Source: Acidobacteriota bacterium (GTDB taxonomy: Bacteria; Acidobacteriota; Terriglobia; UBA7540). From it: a stretch of DNA of 12,811 bases. The stretch covers positions 1-12,811 of the forward strand of contig JAJYJL010000083.1 in the NCBI GenBank assembly GCA_021789565.1, in the 5' to 3' direction. The position numbers were made by a program, and so were the translations under genes. Each line of letters opens with the position of its first letter. Within the stretch, counting starts at the first letter, position 1. Below are positions 1 through 7,790 of the stretch, one piece after another. The notes under the pieces were generated by a model that saw only the letters and a list, made by a program, of their open reading frames with translations, did not search any database and was not told the origin of the DNA.

Positions 1-1179
1 GATGCGGAAATGGACCTCGCGCGCTCCGGCCTCGCGGACCAGCCGCACAATTTTCCGGCTGGTGGTGCCGCGGATGATGGAATCATCCACCAGCACGACG
101 CGTTTGCCCTCCAGCAGGCTGCGCACAGGATTGAGCTTGAGCTTGACTCCGAAATCGCGGATGGCCTGTGCGGGCTCAATAAACGTGCGGCCAATGTAGT
201 GGTTGCGGATAAGCCCGAACTTCAGCGGAATGCCTGATTCTTCCGCATACCCGAGGGCCGCGGCGACTCCGGAATCGGGTACCGGGACCACGATATCCGC
301 CTCTGCCGGATGTTCCTGGGCGAGGCGCCGGCCCAGCATTTCGCGGCTCCTTTGCACAGAGCGGCCAAATACGATGCTGTCGGGGCGTGAAAAATAGACG
401 TGCTCAAAGATGCATTTTGCCGCCTTGGCCGGCGGTGAAAAGCGCAGGGACGTCACGCCGCGCTTATCCAGAATCACCATTTCACCCGGCTCGACTTCAC
501 GCAGGTAGGTGGCGCTGAGGATGTCAAACGCGCAGGTCTCGGAGGCCACGACGTAAGCGCCGTTCAATTGCCCCAGGCTGAGCGGTCGGAATCCCCGCGG
601 ATCGCGAATGGCGTAAACGCTGTCTTTGAAAAGCATCACCAGCGAATAGGCGCCGGAAACACGATCCAGGGCCTCGGCAATGGATTCCGGAATGCCGCTG
701 TGCCGGGAACGGGCGAAATAATGAAGGATCACTTCCGTGTCGCTGGTGGTCTGGAAGATGTCGCCGCGGGCTTCCAGTTCGCGCCGGATGCTGGAGGCGT
801 TCACGAGGTTCCCGTTGTGGGCCAGGGCCACCTGGCCCTTCTGGCAACTGACGCTGAGCGGTTGTGCGTTCTTCAGGTTGGTATCGCCGGCCGTCGAATA
901 ACGCGTGTGGCCAATGGCGGCATGTCCGGGCAGTTCCTGCAGAACTTTCTCGCTGAAGACCTCCGCCACGTGCCCCATATTCTTGCGGCCTATCAGCCGG
1001 TCGCCGTCGGTTACAACCATGCCGGCGCTTTCCTGCCCGCGATGCTGAAGCGCGTAGAGGCCCAGATAGGTGAGCTTGGCGGCTTCAGGATGGCCATAGA
1101 CAGCAAACACGCCACAATGGTCGTGGAACTTGTCGTCGGGAAGTGAGAGTACTGGGAATTTTTCTGGGGTTAGTTGCAA
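1..1179 (-). CDS. purF: Amidophosphoribosyltransferase (glutamine PRPP amidotransferase), 3' end off window
   Basis: PurF catalyses the first committed step of purine synthesis: PRPP plus glutamine gives phosphoribosylamine. The visible 393 residues contain the N-terminal class II glutaminase, whose nucleophile Cys22 (HDHCGVF) would be exposed by removing a short propeptide. Next come the glutaminase landmarks AIGHTRYST and AHNGNL, and then the PRPP-binding motif VVLVDDSIIRGTTSRK around residues 361-376. The motif ASETCAFD with Cys216 matches the Bacillus-type enzyme that carries an Fe-S cluster; the remaining ligands would lie beyond the window. Roughly the last 80-100 residues are missing. 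The start is inferred: going upstream from the catalytic Cys to the in-frame stop at 1273-1275, the TTG at 1177-1179 is the only usual start codon. It has no good Shine-Dalgarno sequence. Identity is very secure; the exact start is moderate. Confidence 0.95.
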   Translation of the reverse strand, partial: MQLTPEKFPVLSLPDDKFHDHCGVFAVYGHPEAAKLTYLGLYALQHRGQESAGMVVTDGDRLIGRKNMGHVAEVFSEKVLQELPGHAAIGHTRYSTAGDTNLKNAQPLSVSCQKGQVALAHNGNLVNASSIRRELEARGDIFQTTSDTEVILHYFARSRHSGIPESIAEALDRVSGAYSLVMLFKDSVYAIRDPRGFRPLSLGQLNGAYVVASETCAFDILSATYLREVEPGEMVILDKRGVTSLRFSPPAKAAKCIFEHVYFSRPDSIVFGRSVQRSREMLGRRLAQEHPAEADIVVPVPDSGVAAALGYAEESGIPLKFGLIRNHYIGRTFIEPAQAIRDFGVKLKLNPVRSLLEGKRVVLVDDSIIRGTTSRKIVRLVREAGAREVHFRI

Positions 1180-1433
1180 AGCTGTTACCCGCGGCCCGAC
1201 GCCAACGAAAATAGGAGTCTGATGAGGTTCTCTTGCCGGAGCCCTCTTAACATTCTGCTGCTTGGGAATGCCTCAGGCTACTCAAATCCTTACATCTTCA
1301 TTTTGCCCCGGCTCCATGCCCAGCGCAACTCTTTTCTGGCAGGGGCGCGCAGCCGGATTGCCGCTTGCCGTTCCAGGTGGAGTGCTGGACACCGGGCAAG
1401 CTTATCCTCCACAATAGGGTGAAGATCCGGTTC

Positions 1434-1440
1434 GAGAGGG
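1434..1440 (+). promoter_or_regulatory. Ribosome binding site GAGAGGG deciding a TTG start
   Basis: GAGAGGG lies 4-8 bases before the TTG at 1445. An in-frame stop (TAG, 1415-1417) precedes it and no ATG or GTG lies between, so this site supports TTG as the start of the downstream gene. Confidence 0.5.
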
Positions 1441-1444
1441 TTCC

Positions 1445-2185
1445 TTGAGCGTTTCGCAGGCTTCTGTGAAGAAAAGCATTCTGGTGCGCGAATATGTGCA
1501 GCAGACGTTTGTGCCGCTCTCCCGGCTTGCGCATGATTGGGAATTGCACTCGGCGGTTGCACTGAGCCCCTCCGAAGAACGCACCATGGTTCGCGAACCC
1601 GCGCGGGCCATCCCCCTGGCGATTGCCCGGCGCGTCGGTAAGCTGAGAATTCTTCTGGTCCCTTTTGTGGCGTGCTTTCCATCGGGCGACATGGTTGCCT
1701 TTTCCAATCCGGAGGGCGAAAAGCATTCCGCGGTCTGGCTGGAAAACAGGGACCGAATCGACCTGGCCCTTGCCTGCCGCGACCTGGACCCTCATGACAC
1801 GGGGTGGGAATTTCTGGCCAGCGTCGCCGAGCTTCTTCGCGTGCGCCTCGCACCCGAAGAAGTGGCGCGCTACACCTCGATGTTGCAGGAAGAGCTGGGC
1901 CAGGGGTTCGAGGGCGAAATCGATGAGGAAGCCTACGAGGCCAAGCAGCCGCTGCGCCGTCGCAACCGCTGGTCGCAAACAGGCCCGCAGTTCCTGAAGT
2001 ATCGTGACGTCTCCTTCACCAGCACTTGCGCGGAATATATCCACGGACTCTGGCACGATGTCCAGATCCGGCTGGGCCCTGAACACCTGCCCGTTCCTGT
2101 CCTTCGCCAGCGCATGGTTCTGATGGCGGAGATGTTTCCGCCCAACCCCGGCTACGAGTTGTTTGCCAAAGGCGAAGAGACATAG
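1445..2185 (+). CDS. Uncharacterised soluble protein, 246 residues
   Basis: I do not recognise the family. The protein has no signal peptide and no membrane helix. The N-terminal half (about 1-110) alternates hydrophobic strand-like stretches (LRILLVPFVACFPSGDMVAF) with polar turns. The middle (about 115-165) is strongly helical and acidic (WEFLASVAELL, EEVARYTSMLQEELG, GEIDEEAYEAK), followed by a basic patch LRRRNR. The C-terminal part (about 175-240) contains SFTSTCAEYIHGLWHDVQI and a conserved-looking MAEMFPPNPGYELF. The TTG start is supported by GAGAGGG just upstream. The gene is divergent from purF and 158 bases ahead of the permease start, so a link to either is possible but unproven. 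Amino acid composition is protein-like, unlike the codon-aligned antisense frame over the same bases, which I treat as a shadow. Confidence 0.75.
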   Translation: MSVSQASVKKSILVREYVQQTFVPLSRLAHDWELHSAVALSPSEERTMVREPARAIPLAIARRVGKLRILLVPFVACFPSGDMVAFSNPEGEKHSAVWLENRDRIDLALACRDLDPHDTGWEFLASVAELLRVRLAPEEVARYTSMLQEELGQGFEGEIDEEAYEAKQPLRRRNRWSQTGPQFLKYRDVSFTSTCAEYIHGLWHDVQIRLGPEHLPVPVLRQRMVLMAEMFPPNPGYELFAKGEET

Positions 2186-2271
2186 CCAGACACGATTCTG
2201 CGGGCTTCCGTCAGGCGATTTGGTGGCGCGTGCCAGGCCCTGAACCCGTCCTCTGATTTTTGCTTTTCAAC

Positions 2272-2300
2272 TTGCATAAAGCCCCGGCACAGACTATTCT
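2272..2300 (+). promoter_or_regulatory. Possible sigma-70-type promoter before the NCS1 permease
   Basis: TTGCAT (2272-2277) and TATTCT (2295-2300) are separated by 17 bases and sit 44 bases before the ATG at 2344. Both boxes match the consensus only partly, so this is a candidate chosen mainly for spacing and position. Confidence 0.25.
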
Positions 2301-2343
2301 TTGACCCCGACCAGACTCTATGGCGCGTATTCAAGGGGGAAAA

Positions 2344-3681
2344 ATGGCCGCCGAACTACCTAATTACGTTGGATCGTCCGTTCCCAATCCTCTGGATAAA
2401 CGGGTGCCCTGGTACAAGAGCACGTTCCCTTCATATGCGGGGATTTTCCTGTGGGTTGCTTTCTACCTGGGCCTTTCAGCGCCGACCTTGAGCCAGGCCA
2501 GTCCTGCCGTCTGCCTCCTGGGACTGTTCGTGGCCGGACTGATCTGTTTTGCCCTCTTTTATTATGCTCCGGCCATGCTGGGCATGCAGACCGGACGTCC
2601 GCTTTACATTGTTGGAACCTCCACATTCGGCGTGAAAGGCGGCTACCTGATGCCCGGCCTGCTGATGGGTTGTCTCCAGATCGGATGGTTCGCGGTGGCG
2701 ACTTATTTTGCCGTGGACTACATCATGGAAGGGCTCGGCAGCCAGTCGAAAGGGCTGTTTATCGCCATTGCGCTGGTGTGGGCCTATGGGCTGGCCTGGG
2801 TGGCCATCAAAGGAATATCTTACATGGCGCGCATCGCCCAGTTTCTGAACTGGGTGCCGCTGGTGATGATTATTATCGTCTTCTGGGCCAACAAAGGAGG
2901 ATTGGCCAGCTATCGCCCTCCGCAGAACGACGCCTGGGGTGGTTTTCTGACCATGCTCGCCATCGTCATCGGATTCTTTGCGTCTGCCGGCGCCGCCGGC
3001 GCTGATTTTGGGCTGAACAACCGGAACCGGGGTGATGTGGTCTGGGGCGGGCTGACGGGCATCGCGCTGGCGATCCTTGTGGCAGGCGGGTTGCCGGTGC
3101 TTGCGGTGGCCGGCCATCTGGGCACTCTGGGCAACGCTTCAGACTTCACGTTTGCCGGAACCATCAAGAGCGTTGGCGCTCTGGCCCCGGTCATGTTCTT
3201 CCTGTTTGCCGCGGCTTCCATGGTGCCCACGACTTTCTGCACTTTTATCGCCGGCAACAGCTTTGGAACCATGTTGCCAAAGATCCCGCGCGCCGTTTCC
3301 ACCTTGGTAGGCGTGACGATTGGGGTGATTCTGGCTATCACCGGCGTGGCGCAAAACCTGATTGGCTTCTTCTCGATTGTGGGTGCTTCCTTCGGACCGA
3401 TCTGCGGCGCCATGGCGGCTGATTACCTCCTGGCCGGGAAAAAATGGTCGGGACCTCGCAAGGGGATCAACTGGGCCGGGTACGTCGCCTGGGCGGTTGG
3501 GTTTGTGGTCGGAATCCTCGACAAGATTCCGGGCGTTCCCGCAAGCTGGGTCAGGATTGACCGGCCTGCCGTCCTTTTCTCTTTCATCGTGGGCTTTGTG
3601 ATTTACCTCGTTCTCGCCAAAGCAGGCGCTTTGCCCGAGTTGATTCCTCAAACGGAACTGAAATCCGGCGCGGAAGCTTAG
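2344..3681 (+). CDS. NCS1-family nucleobase:cation symporter (cytosine/purine/hydantoin permease type)
   Basis: This is an inner-membrane secondary transporter of the nucleobase:cation symporter-1 family, which imports cytosine, purines, allantoin, hydantoins or related compounds with a cation. The 445 residues give twelve predicted membrane helices. Helix 3 carries the GCLQIGWFAV stretch, whose Trp115 falls where NCS1 carriers use an aromatic residue to stack on the substrate. Helix 6 is followed by the family-typical ADFGLNNRNRGDVVWGG loop, and helix 10 ends in FGPICGAMAADYLLAGKKW, also typical of NCS1. ATG 2344 is chosen over the in-frame ATG at 2320 because AAGGGGGA (2333-2340) lies at the right distance from 2344, while 2320 has no ribosome binding site. 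The substrate cannot be told from sequence. The nearby purF hints at nucleobase salvage, but they are not in one operon and this is weak. Confidence 0.9.
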   Translation: MAAELPNYVGSSVPNPLDKRVPWYKSTFPSYAGIFLWVAFYLGLSAPTLSQASPAVCLLGLFVAGLICFALFYYAPAMLGMQTGRPLYIVGTSTFGVKGGYLMPGLLMGCLQIGWFAVATYFAVDYIMEGLGSQSKGLFIAIALVWAYGLAWVAIKGISYMARIAQFLNWVPLVMIIIVFWANKGGLASYRPPQNDAWGGFLTMLAIVIGFFASAGAAGADFGLNNRNRGDVVWGGLTGIALAILVAGGLPVLAVAGHLGTLGNASDFTFAGTIKSVGALAPVMFFLFAAASMVPTTFCTFIAGNSFGTMLPKIPRAVSTLVGVTIGVILAITGVAQNLIGFFSIVGASFGPICGAMAADYLLAGKKWSGPRKGINWAGYVAWAVGFVVGILDKIPGVPASWVRIDRPAVLFSFIVGFVIYLVLAKAGALPELIPQTELKSGAEA

Positions 3682-3871
3682 CAGCGGGTTTGCTCCAGCG
3701 GCCGGCCGTGCGGCGGCGGCCAGGCTGCGGTTCCATCCTGTGTTTGCTCCCTTTGGGGGAGGCGTCTGCGCGCCGTTTCCTTCTTCGTGATAAATTAGTG
3801 ATCTTGCGTACAGGCGCGACAGACCTGATTCCACTGAACGCGCGTGAGCCGCCTTCCGACTGCCCGGGAGC

Positions 3872-3879
3872 GGAGGAGG
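3872..3879 (+). promoter_or_regulatory. Strong ribosome binding site GGAGGAGG selecting a TTG start
   Basis: GGAGGAGG ends five bases before the in-frame TTG at 3885, an ideal distance. It is 17 bases before the ATG at 3897, which is too far. It therefore supports the TTG as the start of the secreted deacetylase gene. Confidence 0.65.
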
Positions 3880-3884
3880 TTGTG

Positions 3885-5918
3885 TTGCGGAAGCACATGC
3901 CAAAGTCCATCTGGACGAAACTTGCGGTCGTCGCTGGAATCTTGCTGCTGCCCGTGCTGGTCCAGGCGCAGAGCAGCGTCGTCGCGGTCACCAATCGGAC
4001 CAGTTACAATGCCGGGTCGGAAGTGCTGATGCGGCTTGCCACGGCTCCGGGAGCTTCGGTGCGCGGCAATATGGTTTTTTCGGCCACGGTGCGCTACGAC
4101 AGTGAGAGCAACGCGGTGTATACGACTTCACCTTCACAGGTCTGGACCATCCCCGGCGATCCGGCGGCAGGTTCCTATTCTCTGCTTTGGAAGATTCCGG
4201 CAGACGCGCGGACAGGGCGTTATGTGATCGATCTGCTGGGCTATGACCGAATCTCCGGAGTCACCTTTATCAGGGCGCCTCAGGCCGGTTCATTCGCCGT
4301 TTACCGCAAGCTGGTGGAGATTGAACGCATCAGCCTGGACAAGACTTTCTATGTGACGGGCGATCAGGTCGCCTGCGACATCACGATTAAAAACCTGACG
4401 GACCAGCCACTGAATGGCCTTCGGGTTGAGTTCTCAAACCGCTATTGGCCCTGGATTGCCGGGCCCGCCCAACAGGCCGCCGCAAGTGTCGTGGCGCTGA
4501 AAAAAGACCTGACGCTGGCCGCAGGCGCGGAACAGGAAATTCACGTGAAGGACGTGGCCGTTGCCGGCAAGGTTAACAAGCCGGCGATCCATCAGTACGG
4601 AGTGGTGGTGTGGGACCACGACCGGAAGAACGTTCTGGACATCGGCTTCAGCCATCTGGTCCTGATCCAGCCTCCCGGCGTCACCGCGCCCAAGCCTTAT
4701 CCCCTGCAGTATATTTATCCCGAGCTGAGCGAGGTTGATACCAAAGACTACCGGCACTTCTATCCTCCGGGGCTAAACGCCGGCGCCATCCAGTTTGACA
4801 CCAGCCACACGATGTATATGCCCGGGCAGGATGCGGCCATTCATTTCTCCATCGGGAATCCCGGGAAAACAGCCTGGGAGCAGATTACCGCCACCGCATC
4901 CCTGCTGGACCCGGATGGGAAACCCATCGAAAAGAGAGTTGTTGCCGGCCCAATGGACTTGGAGCCGGATTCAGCTCCACAGAAGCAGTCGATAACCTTT
5001 AAGCTTCCTGCCGGCCGGGCGGGGCTTTACCGGGCTGAAGTGGTTCTCACAGATTCCACGGGAAACGCTGTGGCGGAAAACGATCTTGAGTTGGGTGTGA
5101 ATCCCCTGCCCAGGTCGATTCTGATTTTCTGCGCGCACGAGGATGACGAAGGCGGCTGGGCCGGACTCACCCGGGCGGCCGTTGAGAACCACATCCCGAT
5201 CCACTTTGTCTACTTTACCGGAGGCGATGCCGGGTCGTGCGATCGTTATTACCAGCACTCCTGCAGTCCTGCCGAGGCTATGAACTTTGGCATGTTGCGC
5301 ATGGATGAGACGCGCGCGGTTCTGGGGCACCTGGGCGTCCCGAAAGACGATATTTTTTTCCTGGGATTGCCGGACGGTGGTTCGGGCGAAATCTGGTATC
5401 ACCATCCCGATCCCGCCCATCCCTATCTTTCAGTCCTGCTGGCTTCCGACCACACGCCCTATCCGAACGTTTTCCAGCCCAACCTGCCTTATGCGCGCCG
5501 GTCGGTTGTGGCAGCAGTGAAAAGACTGTTGAAGGCGTTCCATCCGGAAGTGGTGGTCACGGCGCATCCTCCGGCCGAAGGGCACATTGACCATGTTGTG
5601 AACAACTATTTTGTGGTGAAAGCCCTGCAGGAGATGGTGAGCGCAAAGGAACTGGATCCGAAAAGTATCAAGCTCTATGTGGACAGAGTCTATAATCCGA
5701 AGACAATCCCGTCGACTCCCTACCATTATTCGCAACATGTTCTGTTTGTCTCCGGCGAGGTGATGGCCCTGCACCAGGAAGCGGGCTGGTATTATCAGTC
5801 ACAGGGCGGCAACCGCGCCGAAGGACGGATCCGCGACTTCAACCGGCTTTCCCGCAAAATTGTCTACCGCCAGGTGTTAGACTGGGAAGAGCACCAGGGT
5901 TGGAACTCGGCGCCATGA
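3885..5918 (+). CDS. Secreted PIG-L/LmbE-type deacetylase with N-terminal beta-sandwich region
   Basis: PIG-L family enzymes are zinc-dependent de-N-acetylases acting on N-acetylglucosaminyl conjugates such as sugar-lipids, thiol precursors or antibiotics. With the TTG start the protein has 677 residues. Residues 1-28 form a signal peptide (basic RKHMPKSIWTK, hydrophobic LAVVAGILLLPVLV, cut after QA), so it is exported. Residues about 30-400 look like several Ig-like or macroglobulin-like beta domains (for example TNRTSYNAGSEVLMRL, DKTFYVTGDQVACDITIKN, HTMYMPGQDAAIHFSIGNPG). The catalytic domain follows, with AHEDDE at 417-422 and the C-terminal His cluster HPPAEGHIDH at 561-570; these supply the expected His and Asp metal ligands. 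The usual motif is AHPDDE, so Glu replaces Pro. The true substrate is unknown. The zinc-ribbon gene starts 39 bases downstream and is probably co-transcribed. Confidence 0.88.
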   Translation: MRKHMPKSIWTKLAVVAGILLLPVLVQAQSSVVAVTNRTSYNAGSEVLMRLATAPGASVRGNMVFSATVRYDSESNAVYTTSPSQVWTIPGDPAAGSYSLLWKIPADARTGRYVIDLLGYDRISGVTFIRAPQAGSFAVYRKLVEIERISLDKTFYVTGDQVACDITIKNLTDQPLNGLRVEFSNRYWPWIAGPAQQAAASVVALKKDLTLAAGAEQEIHVKDVAVAGKVNKPAIHQYGVVVWDHDRKNVLDIGFSHLVLIQPPGVTAPKPYPLQYIYPELSEVDTKDYRHFYPPGLNAGAIQFDTSHTMYMPGQDAAIHFSIGNPGKTAWEQITATASLLDPDGKPIEKRVVAGPMDLEPDSAPQKQSITFKLPAGRAGLYRAEVVLTDSTGNAVAENDLELGVNPLPRSILIFCAHEDDEGGWAGLTRAAVENHIPIHFVYFTGGDAGSCDRYYQHSCSPAEAMNFGMLRMDETRAVLGHLGVPKDDIFFLGLPDGGSGEIWYHHPDPAHPYLSVLLASDHTPYPNVFQPNLPYARRSVVAAVKRLLKAFHPEVVVTAHPPAEGHIDHVVNNYFVVKALQEMVSAKELDPKSIKLYVDRVYNPKTIPSTPYHYSQHVLFVSGEVMALHQEAGWYYQSQGGNRAEGRIRDFNRLSRKIVYRQVLDWEEHQGWNSAP

Positions 5919-5957
5919 ACAAAAGCACGGACAAACCGGGAGAGGAAAGAATTGCCA

Positions 5958-6665
5958 ATGGCTGATTTACCCGAGGAATTCGGCTTGCAGCCGACAGCCA
6001 CCTTCCCGGATGAACCTTTTGCCTGCCCTAACTGCGGCCAGTTGCTTGCTGCCTCGTGCCGCGTATGCCCTTCCTGCAAGCAGGAAGTTAACCCCAGTGA
6101 GATCATTCGTCCGGACGTTAACCTAATCCTTCCCGAGCAGGTTGTTCCTCAGCCGGCCAAAGAGCACGCGCGATTTTCATGGGGGATTTTTTTCGCAGTA
6201 TTGGGGATCTGGCTTTTGGCTGCGGCTATCGCTGAGACCCTCCTGGGGCCTGTAATGAGCCAGGTAGTGCTGTTCAGCCTTGTGGCGCTTTCGTCAGTAT
6301 GGGTTTATCGCGACGCCCGCGAAAAGAATATTCCCACACCCATCCGCTGGAGTCTCGGATCGCTTTTATTGTGGATGATTATTTTCCCCTGGTACCTGGC
6401 GCGGAGAAGAACACCGAACGCGCCCTGCCCTTTTATCGAAGGTGAAGGCGGCCGGGTTGCCCGCACTCTGCTGGTTATCCTTCTGGTCTTTTTTCTGCTC
6501 AGCGCCCTGATGATGCTGCTGAAGGGCCCGAAGAAACCGTCCTCCGGCGGGAAAACGCCTGACACACACGGCGCCACGGCACCCGGGAGCAAGATCGCCG
6601 CCTTGACGGATTCCATGGCCGTTCAGTTGCCGGCCAGTGCTCCGTCCGAAGCTTCGCAAACGTAA
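5958..6665 (+). CDS. Zinc-ribbon membrane protein, four predicted helices
   Basis: A 235-residue protein with an N-terminal zinc ribbon (Cys23-Pro-Asn-Cys26 and Cys37-Pro-Ser-Cys40, with an extra Cys34) followed by four likely membrane helices at about 73-93, 100-118, 131-148 and 169-188. The stretch VWVYRDAREKNI...WSLGSLLLWMIIFPWYLARRR resembles a segment common in small bacterial membrane proteins of unknown function that pair a zinc ribbon with helices. The C-terminal 45 residues are Ser/Gly/Pro/Ala-rich and probably disordered. The function is unknown. The start is ambiguous: GAGG (5942-5945) is 6 bases before an in-frame TTG at 5952 and 12 before ATG 5958. I give the ATG, and the difference is two residues. 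The 3' end overlaps the 3' end of galK by 43 bases on the other strand. Confidence 0.8.
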   Translation: MADLPEEFGLQPTATFPDEPFACPNCGQLLAASCRVCPSCKQEVNPSEIIRPDVNLILPEQVVPQPAKEHARFSWGIFFAVLGIWLLAAAIAETLLGPVMSQVVLFSLVALSSVWVYRDAREKNIPTPIRWSLGSLLLWMIIFPWYLARRRTPNAPCPFIEGEGGRVARTLLVILLVFFLLSALMMLLKGPKKPSSGGKTPDTHGATAPGSKIAALTDSMAVQLPASAPSEASQT

Positions 6666-7765
6666 ACTTCCGCGTTGAGTCCCGTGGCTTTGCTGTATCC
6701 TTCCTGGACTGCTTCCGCAAACTTTTCGGCCGCGCCGGCGAGGACCAGGTTGACCGTGCAGCCTCCGAAGCCCGCCCCGGTCATCCGTGCTCCCAAAACG
6801 CCGGGCTGCCTGAGGGCCAACTCCACCAGAACGTCGAGTTCCCTGCAACTGACTTCGTAATCATCCCGCAGGCTTTCGTGCGAAGCGATCATCAACCTTC
6901 CGAAGCTTTCAAGGTCTCCGTTTTCCAGGTCCTTGACGGCCTTGAGCACACGCTCGTTTTCACTCACCACGTGCCGGGCGCGCTTCAACATAGTTTCACT
7001 CAGGCTGTGGCTTGCGACTTCCAGGTCCGTGAGGTCAATCTCGCGAAGAGATTTGACCGCCAGCCCCGTGGTTCCCAACTGCGCCACGGCCTGGCGGCAT
7101 TGTTGCAGCCGGACTTTGTATTCCGATGCGGCCAGCGCCCGCCGGACTCCCGAATAGCACACCACGATCTTGACGCGCCCTGACAGGGGAACGTAGCGGT
7201 AAGAAAGATTGCGGCAGTCGAGGAACAGAGCGTGATCGCGTTTGCCCAGAGCGCAGGCGAACTGGTCCATGATTCCGCAAGGGACGTTGACAAAGTCATT
7301 CTCCGCGCGCCGGGCAAGGCGAACGACCTCAAGAGGCCCCAGCTCAATGTCGAACAGCTTCATCGCGAGCGCCACCGCGCCCACCTCAACCGCCGCTGAC
7401 GAGCTGAGCCCGGCTTCCCGCGGCACGTTGCCGCCAAACGCCAGGTCAAAGCCGGTGAGTCTGTGCCCGTCCTCCTGCAGGAATTTGAGCACGCCCCGCA
7501 GGTAGTTGCTCCAGGGATGTTCGCTGTCTTTTTCAATCGCCTCCAGGCTGAACTCGGCCTGCTCCTGGAAATCGATCGAGTAAGCGCGCACAACAAAGTC
7601 TTTGCGGCGGCGAGCGCCGAATTCAATTACCCGGTCAATGGCGGCGGGAAGCACAAAGCCGTCGTTGTAGTCTGTGTGTTCGCCGATCAGGTTCACACGC
7701 CCGGGGGCGCGGACGGTAACGTCCGGCGACGAACCGTAGATCTTTTGAAAGGCTTCGTTTATCAT
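6623..7765 (-). CDS. galK: Galactokinase
   Basis: GalK phosphorylates alpha-D-galactose with ATP to galactose 1-phosphate, the first dedicated Leloir step, in the cytosol. The 380-residue protein has all GHMP-kinase landmarks: the galactokinase signature GRVNLIGEHTDYNDG (22-36), the ATP loop GLSSSAAVEVG (119-129), the catalytic Asp167 in CGIMDQFA, and the glycine-rich motif GARMTGAGFGG (325-335). Length and C-terminus (VYVCEASDGA) are normal. I chose ATG 7765 because MINEAFQKIYG matches where family members begin. An in-frame ATG at 7786, just after the galT stop, would add seven residues. Neither has a strong ribosome binding site, so coupling to galT translation is plausible. It follows galT immediately, and together they convert galactose into the glucose 1-phosphate pool via UDP-galactose. 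galE and galM are not in the window. Confidence 0.95.
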   Translation of the reverse strand: MINEAFQKIYGSSPDVTVRAPGRVNLIGEHTDYNDGFVLPAAIDRVIEFGARRRKDFVVRAYSIDFQEQAEFSLEAIEKDSEHPWSNYLRGVLKFLQEDGHRLTGFDLAFGGNVPREAGLSSSAAVEVGAVALAMKLFDIELGPLEVVRLARRAENDFVNVPCGIMDQFACALGKRDHALFLDCRNLSYRYVPLSGRVKIVVCYSGVRRALAASEYKVRLQQCRQAVAQLGTTGLAVKSLREIDLTDLEVASHSLSETMLKRARHVVSENERVLKAVKDLENGDLESFGRLMIASHESLRDDYEVSCRELDVLVELALRQPGVLGARMTGAGFGGCTVNLVLAGAAEKFAEAVQEGYSKATGLNAEVYVCEASDGALAGN

Positions 7766-7790
7766 GCTGTGTTTCCCGGGCCCCATGCCA

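Noticed and set aside
568..1146. 192-residue plus-strand frame
   Set aside because: Antisense to the conserved purF coding frame, with no independent evidence.
1222..1422. 66-codon plus-strand frame with AGGAG four bases before its ATG
   Set aside because: The ribosome binding site is tempting, but the translation (many Ser, Arg, Ala, no pattern) does not look like a protein and it ends just before the next gene; kept only as a remote small-protein possibility.
1298..2086. 262-residue open frame on the minus strand opposite the unrecognised gene
   Set aside because: It is codon-aligned antisense to the gene at 1445-2185, the usual GC-rich shadow frame. Its composition is rich in Arg, Gln, His and Gly with no recognisable motif, while the plus frame has a ribosome binding site and protein-like helices.
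2225..2236. TGGC-GCGT-GCCA mini-hairpin after the gene at 1445-2185
   Set aside because: A four-base stem with the T run some 20 bases away is not enough to call a terminator, and no riboswitch fold could be recognised in 2186-2343.
3747..3763. Hairpin CTCCC/GGGAG after the permease as a terminator
   Set aside because: Short stem with no T run following; the 3682-3884 gap otherwise shows only the ribosome binding site at its end.
3690..3884. N-terminal extension of the deacetylase from an upstream in-frame TTG
   Set aside because: It would bury the signal peptide behind 65 residues of non-protein-like sequence, while GGAGGAGG places the start at 3885.
3139..3903. 254-residue minus-strand frame across the permease end and deacetylase start
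   Set aside because: It overlaps two well-supported plus-strand genes, and its translation has no domain features.
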